This document shows positions 49,330 through 60,102 of a DNA stretch of 64,000 nucleotides, piece by piece. A program made the translations under genes and the position numbers. The stretch is taken from assembly GCA_009739215.1 (NCBI GenBank), contig VSJF01000002.1, positions 1,178,001 to 1,242,000 on the forward strand, given 5' to 3'. The first letter of the stretch is position 1; every line of letters begins with the position of its first letter. Below the pieces are notes generated by a model that worked only from the letters and a program-made list of their open reading frames with translations, was not told the DNA's origin and did no database searches. The DNA is from Floccularia luteovirens. Its lineage: Eukaryota > Basidiomycota > Agaricomycetes > Agaricales > Squamanitaceae.

Positions 49330-51455
49330 ATGTCGTCAAGCATAGAACTCGTAAACCCAAAAGCTGAGAGTGTGCGTCGTGGTGCTGCGCTACAGGTGAA
49401 CCTCTAGATTACCTACTAATTGAAAAGCGCTGACCCTGGCACAAGGTGAATACTAATGGAGCGATGGGCCTCGCGAACGTAGTCAAAAGCAATCTAGGTT
49501 CGTCGGCGCGTTCCCCGTCTCCCTCACGACTGTGAAACAATCTATCTATATTATAGGACCACGCGGAACCCTTAAGATGCTAGTAGACGGTTCTGGACAA
49601 ATCAAGATGACAAAGGACGGCAAAGTTTTATTATCAGAGATGCAGATTCAAAACCCCACTGCTGCTATGATCGCACGGACTGCTGTCGCTCAGGATGATC
49701 AGGTTGGAGATGGGACGACCTCAGTTGTTTTACTTGTTGGGGAGCTGTTGAAACAAGCGGATCGGTATATATCTGAAGGCGTACATCCGACTGTTATTGG
49801 GGAAGGATTTGATTTGGCGAAGAAGGAGGCATTGAGTGTGAGTTCGTTCCTCAGGGGGTTGTTGATTTTTTTTTGGATTGCGTGTGTTGATTGTGAATGG
49901 TGTTGGATAGTTCTTGGATAGTTTCAAGCAGCCTTCAAAATTGGATCGACAGACTTTGATCAATACGGCAAATACGTCGCTCGCAACGAAAATCAATGCT
50001 GCTCTGGCAACACAGTTGGCAGCTGATGTCGTTGATGCCGTGTTGACTATCCGGCCTCCACCTCCCTCGGCAGGTAAAGTCTTGGTTTCTTTATTTTGCG
50101 GATTCTCTGACTCTTTCGAAAACCATGTTCGGAATATAGACTCAAAAGATAAATGGCAAGAACCGATTGACTTACATATGATTGAGATTATGAAGATGCA
50201 ACATCGGACCGCATCAGAAACTCAACTTATCCGAGGCCTTGTTCTTGATCATGGTGCAAGACATCCTGATATGCCAAAACGCGTTGAGAACGCATTTGTG
50301 TTGACTTTAAATGTTAGTTTGGAATATGAGAAAACGTGGGTTATTATGTTTTTTGAATAATTTCAAGTTTAACACCCTCATACCTACTCATGTAGTGAAG
50401 TGAATTCGGGGTTCTTCTACTCTTCAGCTGAACAGCGCGAAAAACTAGTTGAATCAGAACGCAAATTTGTCGATGAAAAGGTTAAGAAAATCGTAGAATT
50501 GAAAAACCTTGTGTGCGACCGGGCTATTGATGCGAAGGAGAAACCAAAAAACTTTGTGGTCATCAATCAGAAGGGTATCGATCCCTTAAGTTTGGATATT
50601 TTGGCCAAACATGGGATTTTTGCCCTAAGACGAGCAAAGCGAAGAAATATGGAAAGGTGGGTTTCTCTTTGTGTTTCTACCAGGATCGATTATTGAACTT
50701 GACTAGGTTGCAACTCATATGTGGTGGTATTGCCCAAAACTCCGTTGATGATCTCACACCATCAATCCTGGGTTGGGCTGGTCTCGTATATGAACATACA
50801 CTTGGTGAAGAAAAGTATACATTCATTGAAGAAGTCAAAAATCCAAAATCCGTGACATTGCTAATTAAAGGCCCCAACCCACATACGATACAACAGATCC
50901 ACGACGCTCTTAGAGATGGGTTGCGAGCTGTGAAGAATGCTATTGAAGATAAATGTTTAATTCCAGGAGCAGGTGCTTTTGAAGTAGCGTGCTCTGCCCA
51001 CCTCAGTGGACCTGTAAAGAAGAATGCAAAAGGCAGGGTTAAGATGGGAGTGCAGGCGTTCGCCGATGCGTTGCTAATTATTCCCAAGACTCTCGCACAG
51101 AATGGAGGATATGATGTACAAGATGTGGTCGTTGCCCTACAGGTCAGCATTCATTTTTCAACCAATTTGACGTTTAAATTGTGAACACGACGAACTACAG
51201 GATGAACAAGCGGAAGGTAACATCGTTGGAATCGATCTACAATCTGGGGAACCATTTGATCCTACTGTCGATGGTATTTGGGACAACTACAGAGTAAAAC
51301 GTCAAATGTTGCATTCGTGGTAAGTCTGCATTATAATGCTTGTTTAATATTTGGTGAAGACCTTCCTTAGTTCCGTGATCGCCGTCAACTTACTATCGAC
51401 TGACGAAATCCTGAGGGCTGGAAGGAGTTCACTAAAGCCAGATGGACAAACATAA
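49330..51455 (+). CDS. CCT6: T-complex protein 1 subunit zeta (CCT6)
   Basis: One of eight subunits of the cytosolic chaperonin TRiC/CCT, which folds actin and tubulin. Nine exons (49330-49395, 49446-49497, 49557-49837, 49911-50073, 50140-50335, 50396-50656, 50707-51142, 51201-51319, 51371-51455) give 552 residues, the normal length. Group II chaperonin signatures are present: [39 protein letters not shown], the ATPase motif [20 protein letters not shown], and [20 protein letters not shown], diagnostic of zeta. The C-terminal [21 protein letters not shown] and [10 protein letters not shown] complete it. All introns are canonical and in phase. Confidence 0.96.
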
Positions 51456-51643
51456 AGCTTATAAGCAAGAATGAGTTCTATGAGAGACCATAGATGGTAG
51501 ACGATACACATATGATTTAATTGATTTGTGTAACAAAAGGATCGACCAAAATTCTGTGTATATGGAATTGTAGTATATTATTGCGAGTTGTAATGCAAAC
51601 GCAAGATGAACAGAAAAAAAGACGTATAGGACTTGTGCACAGA

Positions 51644-54239
51644 TCACTTCGGTGAAACTACTGGATCGCTGACAGGCCGTGAATCAGATGAAGATCTTCG
51701 CGTAGGTGCACCTGAACCAGAATGCCTATCTTGCGAATGCGAGTCCAACCAGTGTTGATCCACTTCCTTCAAAAGTTGTAGAAAACGTTTAATTGGTTTA
51801 GCGTTGTAAGCAGGGGAGGTTTTGTCATTAAACATTTCCATAACGCGTTCGTCTTCGTATCGACTGCCGTTTTTTCCGTACAGATCATAGAGGTGCAAAG
51901 TTTCTGAACATGCAGAAGCAAAACGTTCATCATCTATGCGCAGCGCGTTCAAAATATGACTCTGAAATATGGAATGTTAACTGCTGAATGGAAATCCCAA
52001 ATTAATTGTACTGACTGTTTCGACTGCATGATCATGCGATCTGATTGATACAATGTTACCTACATGGCTATCAATCATGCGTTGGGCAAAGCTATATTGC
52101 TTGAGAAGAGCTTGCACTCCTGGAGGCGTAGCTTTCGCCCTGAAAAATTCTTTCCATTCAGGGTCTTTTTGTAACAGGGAATCAACAGCACCAGAGATTA
52201 GTTCATGTAACTTGTCTGGATCATCATCCGATATTTGTGATTCAGAATCTCGGGTAGCCTCATTCACGCTAGACAGATATGCAGCCGCTTTTGCAGCGAA
52301 AGAGGTTGCATGTCGTTCAGAAATAGAGTCTCTTCCCGTGTTAGGTTTTTTATGACGGGGAGCACGGCCGACATGAGAAGTATGGCGAGAGAAAGGTGAA
52401 GGCGATGTACGCCGTGATGCGTTTGTTGAGGTAGAATGGGTTGATGGAGAAGTTGGTCCATGACTATGATAATCAACCTGGTCGTAGTCATCAAAGGACG
52501 GAGAGAACGTCCGTTTGTGTCTATGTTTTGTAATACCTCTGGAACTAGACGAATCTGAGCGACTCATTCTGTCCCGACGAGAAACATCCTCAGGGTCACT
52601 TGGCAGTTCATCTGGACCTGTCGATAGGTTTGGAGGATACGGGAGTTGTCCAGGAGGTGGGATCTAACATGTTGTGTGAATATGCATCGTGTAAGTAGAA
52701 AAGTCAAGATACAAACAGCTTCAACAATGACATCTACAGTTCTATCCGGACTAACGACAATGTTTGCAGATTGGTACTCATCCAAATTGTCGGCAGTTAC
52801 ACGCAGAAAGTATTGTCTATATCTCCCTCTTAGGGTAGAAACTTTGGCAGGTCCTAGACAAATGGTGAGTAAGAGTTTTCGAATGCAATCACAGTTGTTG
52901 ATTACCATCAATTCTCGAAGGACTTGCTTGGAGTTTCTCGCTCTGAAAGACGCTCAGTTTTTTTTTGCTGACTTGACGCGTGATAACTCACCAAATCCTT
53001 AGCATCTGCCCAGTAACCATCTTGAGGGTCATCAGCCTGCCTGATAGAAAGTTTCACCTCCGCCAGCTGGAAATCTGCAGCTCCAAAACGGACATCGCGG
53101 ATGAGAACAGTGACCAGTCGAATTGGATGACGGGGTTTTGATTGATCAGGATCTTTAAGCGGTCAGAATGCCACAAAAATGCTGTCAGGTGGAGAATCTA
53201 TCGCACCTATTCGTTCGTTTGTGACGGTCGGCCTATCCTTTGGTGGGTTCATATGTCTAGATTCTGAGCTAGATCCAGCTGGTTGTGTTTGGTGGTCATT
53301 GACATAGCTAGAATTTTCATAATTACGTCTGTAATAAGAAGGCGACGATTGAACATCCATTGTTACATCATCTTGACCTGAACCTGATATAGTGGCAGAG
53401 AACAAAGATCCAGAAGTAGACGCGAACAAGGGAGCTCGCGAGCGAGAAGATGAGGCAGGCTTTTCTCTCCTCACTGCAACTTGTTTTTTAGCATTTGATG
53501 GCCTAGAACCTTTGCTTGCCTGCTGCCGACTTCCTAGTTGCAGAACTGGAGGTCGCATCAGGATTGGGACGTCGTCCAGAAGAAGAAGTGGGAGCTTGAT
53601 ATTCCTCTCTGTGGTCCCGATCTCCGTTGGTGGTTGGTGTGGCACCGCGAAACAATGATGTATATGGCCCAGTCCCCTGATGAACAGGCGGATCTACCGT
53701 AGGCACTGGATCATAGGCATCTAAACGGAACCGGCTTGTCTGAGCAGAGAATTTGTCGGTTCTTTTACCCCTTTTGCTGGCATTATTTCCCTTCCTCGAT
53801 TCCGTCCCAACTGGTCCCGTTGGAGGAGGCACTACTTGTCCAGGTAAAAATGCCTTTGAACTGAATATGGTAGGGTGTTAGTGATGCCTGATATGTATTG
53901 ACAGGTGCTGGCGTGTTAGAGAAAGCAACTGCTTGACGGATAATTGGCCTTTCTGGTGGTTGAGGTGTATCGTCATCAGCAACTGGTTGAGCAGCAGTGT
54001 CCCCTTCTTCATCTGATGGTGGAGAGAATGACCTTTTCTGACGCTGAAATATCATATTAGATTGACAGTTGGAAAGGCAATACTTGGAGATTACTTACTC
54101 TTTGTGGCGATGACTCCCTACTGCTTCTGTGTCATTGTCATTTTCATTGCAAAGTCTACAAATTGCTCAGTCGGACGTACGATGAATCATCATGTCTCCT
54201 GCGTCCTACTTCTGCACCATACGAGTCCAGTCGAGCCAT
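51644..54239 (-). CDS. Unrecognised basidiomycete protein with low-complexity arms
   Basis: A multi-exon gene whose frame can be joined end to end with canonical introns. The N-terminal half is disordered: Ser/Pro/Thr-rich with basic patches (RKGNNASKRGKRT, KKQVAVRREKP). A central folded part shows HPIRLVTVLIRDVRFGAADF, then a strand-rich RGRYRQYFLRVTADNLDEY and VVSPDRTVDVIVEA. A Ser/His-rich linker leads to a helical C-terminal domain (DSLLQKDPEWKEFFRAK, ALLKQYSFAQRMIDSH, then ACSETLHLYDLYG and PIKRFLQLLKEVDQHWL). I do not recognise the family. Apparent frame jumps near 53560, 53190 and 53870 are explained by introns. The start at 54239 is the least certain part; 54055 is an alternative. It converges with CCT6. 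Confidence 0.7.
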
Positions 54240-54660
54240 TTGGGTTTATGTTCACTTAAGTGCTTTTGTGTTTAAGTTATATACCTGACCCACAAAGGAA
54301 TTGGATCCAAGGTCTCAAGTAAATCGGTTACACTTACCGATTAGAAGGTTCAAATACGCGGTAAGTGCAAATTAAGCTCACGGGCACACTCAGCTTTCAG
54401 GACCGAGTTTCGAAAGCATAAAAGTCTTTGTTATATTTTTTGAGTTTTGGTTGAACCAATATAATCATTGTAAGTGGTCCCTTTAAAATATCCTTGGCAC
54501 GTGACTGAGATAAGCCATATTTTCTTAAGAACCGCTAACATATCTATGAATAAGTAATTCCAATGGATAAAGCAGCAGGTACACGACTATCAGACCAGCG
54601 AAAATATATAGTACAATCGATCGGTATACAACGCTTACAGTAACCGTCAAAAAAAGTCGG
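54240..54660. other. Intergenic spacer
   Basis: Contains the upstream region of the unrecognised gene and the 3' region of the amidohydrolase-like gene. A CACGTGAC word lies near 54499-54506. No gene seen. Confidence 0.4.
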
Positions 54661-55863
54661 CTATTTGCCTCCATACACTTCCTTCGCATTTTCGAAGAAC
54701 ACAGCATCAACAAATTCTTGTTCCACTCCAAGTTCTGTCAGCGATTCTTTTGCGATATTGTACCATTCGCCAGTGCCTAGGACAACTTTTGATGAAGCTG
54801 AGGGAGAAGATCCAAATATGATACGTTGATATCCGAAAGCCTCCAAAACAGGGCCCACTATGATGATTATGTCAAATATTGAAACATGCTCTCGAAGTAA
54901 TTGAACCTACAATACATCTTGATCCTTCGCTTCCATTCTTTCTGCTGTTTGCTTTTGGCTTCAGAGTTCCCATCAGAAGAGGTCACCCATACAGATGACT
55001 CTGGCGTTGATGCCCTCCAGGTGGGAGGGATGAATTTTACATAGGCGCCCGGTAATAAAGACAGCGCTGCTGCCTGTGATTGGAATGCGGTGTAGGTGGG
55101 GTGGCTCATGAGTTTCACTATAGGTAGGTCAAGATCAAGGGGTGGAGGTAGAATGTTTGCTAACAAGGATAATGTCAATATCAGAAGGTCAAGAGTGGTG
55201 ATCAGACTCACAAAGGATGATAGGTGGAGTGTTCGAAAGGTCGGTAGTAGCCTTCGTGATCATGTCTTCGAACCCCTCAAGATCTGATTCCGAAATTGTG
55301 GCCTGGATATCGATGTCTACGGATCTACCTTTTTCTAACGCCCATCTTAGTCCTGCGATAGCTTCGGGGGTGGATCTAGTAAACACTGTAGACAACGACG
55401 TTGGCAGGGTTATTGCAGACAATAAAGTGTCGAGAGAAGAGTCTGGATCTTCAAGTTTGAATGGTAAAACGATGGAGACAATCTGATTTTTGTGTAGCGA
55501 TTCTAACCTTTTCAGCAGCTAACTTTTAGCAAGACGATCTATCTACTGAATATGCACTCACTCTTTTACTACATTCGCTGTGTTGGTTGCTGGGACTAAT
55601 GCCACAATTCCTTTGTATTTGTCACCCAATACTCCTCCTAACTCTTGCTTCCACTTGGTCAAGGCGATGTCACTGCTTACAACACTGACATTCGCGTCAA
55701 TCACGGAGTTCGGATGTACATCGCTTGGAATGGGTAAGGGAAAAGAGTCGTTCGTTCCCGTGTTCGGGGGTGAGAAGGCTGAAAGAGGGAGTTTAGGCAA
55801 GCTTTTGGGACCTTTACGGCGCGCTTTGCCTGGGGAGGGTGGTTGGGCAGTATCAGTACTCAT
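54661..55863 (-). CDS. Amidohydrolase-like protein lacking apparent metal ligands
   Basis: Four exons (55562-55863, 55212-55507, 54911-55159, 54661-54857) give 347 residues. The overall order resembles the amidohydrolase-2/TatD-like fold: a first strand VIDANVSVV where active enzymes have a D-x-H-x-H motif; then GIVALVPATNTANVVKEL, IVSIVLPFKLED, VDIDIQATISESDLEG, and a final FGYQRIIFGSSPSAS where active members carry an Asp (FGSD). The C-terminal helices (WYNIAKESLTELGVE, FFENAKEVYG) also match that family's end. Neither the HxH pair nor the final Asp is visible, so I suspect a non-catalytic relative or an unusual site. The family placement is tentative. Confidence 0.68.
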
Positions 55864-55985
55864 TGCGGGGAATAAGCAGAAGGAAGAGTTTGGTTGGTTA
55901 TCAGGATCATTATCACATCATTTATGTCATGGATGGCTGTGCAGATGCTATCGAAGCTACTTAAATATGTATTGTTCACAATAAT

Positions 55986-57010
55986 TCATGATGTAGGATG
56001 GTAAATAGACTGCGCCCATCGTCTCGTTCGACCGTTCCTCTTGAAAAGAAATATTTGTCATTGAATATCATAAAAACATGAAATCAAAATCATACATACC
56101 TCGTCGTTCTCTGCTGCAAGTTCTTCAGAGGCTAGGAACTTGTCAAATGCATCAAGAGCATTCTTGCGTTCCTCAATCTGGCCTTGCTCTCTTCCCTCTT
56201 TCAAACCTTCCTTTCTTCCTTGCCGTAGTCCTTCCTTGTACCCAACTGTTCTGCCTTCATTGAATCCTTCGTCATATCCCATATCCCACCCTTCTTCTTT
56301 ACCATCGTTGAAGCATTTATCCATCCTCAGTTGTCGTGCTTCACTCAAACCTTCCTCCCGTGCTTCGTGTTCCCGCAATGTCATTTGGTAATTTCGACTT
56401 ATTTCTCTTGCTCGGTCAACCTCCTCTCGTATCTCGTCGTTTTCTTTCTGCAATCTCCTTAGATCCTCCTGTTTTCGTTTCAGTTCTCGTTCAACTGCTT
56501 CAAGTTGGTATTGGTATCTTTTGGCTTCTTGTTCCATGCGGAATGACCCAGACTCCACTTCGCGTTTCTCTGCCTCTATAGCCATAACTCTAGATAGTAA
56601 CTCGCTGACTCTTCTCTCGGAACTTTCTGCTCGCGCGTTTGCTTCTTCTGTTCTTCGGGTCTCAAACTCTAAACGATCCCCTGTGCTGCGAAGTAAAGCT
56701 TTAAGATGATTTGCCTGCCTCTCTTCTTCTGCAATTGCAAGTGCCACAACCATTGGTGAACGTCGTTCACGGCTTGACGAGCGACGAGAGTCTTTACTCT
56801 GCTTAGTTTTTGGACTTTGCATTATAGAAGGATCTTGTAATATCCGCATTAGTGGAGACGGAGAATTTGTTGCCTCCCGTACTTGAGCAAAGATATCTGG
56901 CCTTGAGTATAATCTAAGTTTTGTGCTCCCAATAATCAGGGTGTTACTTACTCGTTATCCATCTGTAGGCCTAATCCGCCAATGTATGGAGGGGAATATT
57001 CGACAGGCAT
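55986..57010 (-). CDS. Coiled-coil protein with a perfect deca-GX3 motif
   Basis: Three exons (56952-57010, 56100-56901, 55986-56039) give 304 residues. A short Pro/Gly N-terminus and a basic Ser/Arg patch are followed by about 140 residues of heptad-like charged coiled coil (for example EAVERELKRKQEDLRRLQKE). Directly after it, eleven Gly residues sit exactly four apart (about residues 220-260; DNA 56181-56303), with aromatic or charged residues between (GYDEGFNEGRTVGYKEG). This is the deca-GX3 pattern otherwise known from Yae1 and Lto1, cytosolic adaptors for Fe-S loading of Rli1/ABCE1, but those proteins lack this long coiled coil. I do not know the family. Confidence 0.75.
56181..56303 (-). 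repeat. Coding GX3 repeat, ten units
   Basis: A 12-base periodic coding segment: every fourth codon is Gly for eleven consecutive positions. The intervening codons vary, so it is a protein-level rather than a DNA-level repeat. Confidence 0.85.
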
Positions 57011-58207
57011 TGGAGATGTGCTTATGGAGCTCTCAACGAAGGTCCAGCTGAGCAAAGATCACCTAACGTATATGAAAACGGGAGGTAACATGCAGGGAAC
57101 ATGTGCTGTGCAACAACATTTTAGCCATCCAGTGTACAATTGAGGTTTGGCCCCAAGCCCAGGGCTCTTGCATCCGTCACCACACGTCACATGTCAGGTG
57201 ATTCTCTGTTATTATTATTAATTTTATACATTTCTTGATCAAGCTCACCTCAACTAACTTAGGGCAGTGTCGTTACCATTGTTGATTGAGCATTCCTCGA
57301 ACAACGTCCTACTTGGCTTGTTTTGTGCTCATCTCACTCGGGACGTATCCTTGGGTCCTTCGCAGGGTCGTTTTCTTGATGCAACGCAAAGTGCATATGG
57401 GGAATAACACGTCGAATCTGAATTAGACTTTGTTCGGGTAGACAACTTCGTATTTCCCTCAGTCAACACCCTATTCCCACACTCTTACCCCTACAGATGA
57501 TGAGAACAAATAACAATACAGATAATTTGAACTGCCAAAGATCAATTCTCGACTCTAGAAATCCAAAAGCGCTATACCCAGATGTTTTCAATCATGCCGA
57601 AAAGAACTTCACAAGCAAGTATAAGCATATGATTGTCGAGGGTTGAAGCCAAGACATTTGATAAAGATGATCCCGATACAATCAAAAGCTATCAAACTCG
57701 AAACCATTTATAACGAGTGGATACGAATGAGTTATATCTTCGTCGTTCGTAAACAACACTAGAATGCCTATTTTTGTAACCTGCTTGGACCTCGGATGCG
57801 ACTCAAGCTGCAGAGTATGTCCCTAGAAGGATCATGGGTCAAGTTGCCCAATTGTCACGCTATTTCTAGCGACGCAGAAGAATACACAAAGAAGAGCAGC
57901 CCATATGCACAAACCTATCACCATACTTATGAGCCTCATGGCAGAAGCCATAATGCCAAAGGATGATCACTCTTGTGACCAGTCGGGATCCCTTATTCGA
58001 ACTGCGGTTAGGTTGTTGACAAGGGATGTATTCAAACCGTACATGTGGTAGTCTCTATCACAACTCCGACGACATCAACATCTGTTTCCATGCCGGCAAT
58101 GATATCCATGGATGAACTTCGCAATTTAGTCTTCTGCAGGATATAAAGATGCACCAAGCTGCGAGCTACAAAAACCAACCCGACAAGACCAGTACCATTG
58201 TCTCGAA
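57011..58207. other. Gene-free stretch, about 1.2 kb
   Basis: No frame of 60 codons or more occurs here on either strand. It forms the divergent upstream region of the deca-GX3 gene (minus) and the lipase gene (plus). Only the TATA box of the lipase is recognisable. Confidence 0.5.
58142..58148 (+). promoter_or_regulatory. Probable TATA box of the lipase gene
   Basis: TATAAAG lies 60-66 bases before the lipase ATG at 58208, a typical spacing for fungal secreted-enzyme genes. Confidence 0.65.
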
Positions 58208-59536
58208 ATGTTCAGTTTGACGACTTATCTGCCTCTCGTCTCACTCATAACTGCCGCGATTGCAGCACCTACAGAGGTACAGAAGCGTGCGGTCACTCCA
58301 TTGTCAGCAAGTGATCTATCATCTTTGGCTCCCTTTACCCAGTTCGCTCGGGCTGCCTATTGTTCAACGTCCAAATTGCAAAACTGGAGCTGTGGTCGTC
58401 TGTTGTTTTTTTCATACGAGTCTTAAGAATGCAATAACACCCCTTCAGAGGCTTGTGCAGCACTCCCTGGATTCCAGCCGACGCTCGTCGGTGGCGATGG
58501 AAACATTGTCCAAATATGTGGGTCTACTTTCGTTTATATGTAGGTATTGTAATGACTTTTTTCAGTCTTTGTTGGTTTCTGGCCAGCTCAGAACACCATT
58601 GTTGTTGCACATGAAGGGACAGATCCGACACAATTGTAAATCGATATATTTCTCTCGTGATGTTCCTGGTTTCCTAATCTTTCTTAAGGGTATCTGTCTT
58701 GACTGACGTCAATATTTTAATGGATCCCCTGAGTACTTCCTTGTTCCCGGGTGTTTCATCTAACGTCGAAGTACACGATGGCTTCCGCAATGAGCATACC
58801 TTGACTGCTCCAACCATTCTGGCTGAGGTCAAGAGATTAATGGCAGCGAAGAATACGAAGAGCGTAACATTGGTGAGCGACTAACTCGCCCATTGAGGAC
58901 TTCATTGAATATGCTATAAAGATTGGACACTCTCTGGGAGGCGCATTGGCTGAGCTGGACGCATTATTTCTGACATTAAACTTACCAGCTGGGACAGCTA
59001 TCAAGGCTGTGACATATGGGACCCCGCGTGTCGGAAATACAGCATTTGCACAATTAATCGACGCAAAAGTAATACTTTTTCTCTTATATGGTGTACCTGG
59101 TACTAAAAAATTATGCAGGTCCCGGATTTCAGACGCGTTAACAACGAGAAAGGTGGCGTTCCCATGAGAAGCGCATATTTTCAAGTCTCTGACAAGTTTT
59201 GCTTGCAGATATTGTACCAATTGTCCCGGGTAGATTTTTAGGATTTGCTCATCCTCATGGGGAAGTTCATATTATTTCTCCCGGCAATGCTGTATCGTGC
59301 TCAGGTGTGTTGCTCTGATTAAACCAGTCAATTTTTTTTTTGAGCTGGTGAATTATAGGTGACGACGATGCAACTGATTCACAATGTCAAATCTCGTCTG
59401 TTCCCAATATTTTTGAGGGCAATGTCCTTGATCATGTTAGTCCCAAAAATATCATATCACTGACTTGTTTGACTGATTCGGTAAACAGCTTGGCCCTTAC
59501 GAAGGAATTAGTATTGGCACGATATTCTGCACGTAA
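58208..59536 (+). CDS. Secreted class 3 lipase (triacylglycerol lipase)
   Basis: Nine exons (58208-58394, 58449-58517, 58566-58635, 58689-58872, 58922-59068, 59119-59152, 59209-59304, 59359-59435, 59489-59536) give 303 residues. A signal peptide (LPLVSLITAAIAAPTEVQKR, with a KR site after it) starts the protein. The alpha/beta-hydrolase features are complete: FARAAYC, the oxyanion strand IVVAHEGTDP, VEVHDGFRNE, the nucleophile elbow GHSLGGALAEL, the catalytic Asp in DIVPIVPG, and the His in VLDHLGPY near the C-terminus. It matches the Rhizomucor-type lipase/feruloyl esterase group; lipid or ester substrates are both possible. A TATA box precedes it. Confidence 0.93.
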
Positions 59537-60102
59537 TTGTCCACTTTCCTGGGTTACTTTTTTTTGTAAGAGTCTTCTATGGGTTTTCTGTGTGTAACAA
59601 AATCACCTTGTGTGCGTTATCAAACCTGAATTACTTATGTAATATGGATGTTCGTACATATATACCTGGATTGTGTTTCCATTTTGTAAGATGGCATGTA
59701 CTTGAGTACATAGGCGAACAACTCTTCGTCAATACTTCAATGTATATATACTTTTTTTCGGATCAGATTGTTCCTGAGCGCTGTGAGAAGAAACCCCTGA
59801 TCATCTAATCAACACGAGTGTGTTGATTATTATCAGACGTTGAGTGCCGAACATGAAATACTACAGAAAATGATGTGTTATCGCTGCCTCCGAAGTCTAG
59901 ACTTCGGAGAGCCCCCGATGTGTGGTCCTATAATTCTAATTCTATTCGTCAACTTATCGAATATCCGAGTGACTTGGATCTGTGTCCTGGGGGAGCGTGC
60001 GACTTGAGTTCCGTTCGGCTCGGCTCATGCCAGCCGGAACATATCTAGTCCTCTGTTCCAGATTTCTTTTGGACCTCCTCACCTTCGTCCCAACTTACAA
60101 CT
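59537..60102. other. Intergenic region upstream of the dioxygenase
   Basis: Contains the lipase 3' end and the promoter of the intradiol dioxygenase, with a 22-bp perfect palindrome at 59888-59909 (see separate entry). A 72-codon frame at 59590-59808 shows no protein features. Confidence 0.5.
59888..59909. promoter_or_regulatory. 22-bp perfect palindrome upstream of the dioxygenase
   Basis: Each half is CTCCGAAGTCT followed by its reverse complement, with no spacer. It includes inverted CCG and CGG triplets 12 bases apart, the kind of arrangement bound by dimeric Zn2Cys6 regulators. It lies about 195-215 bases before the ATG at 60103. A terminator-like hairpin for the lipase is an alternative reading. 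Confidence 0.5.

Noticed and set aside
53163..53700. Apparent frameshifts and an in-frame TGA in the unrecognised minus-strand gene
   Set aside because: In-phase GT-AG introns of about 57 and 61 nt (one starting GTGCGA, one starting GTCCCA) remove them, so no indel is needed.
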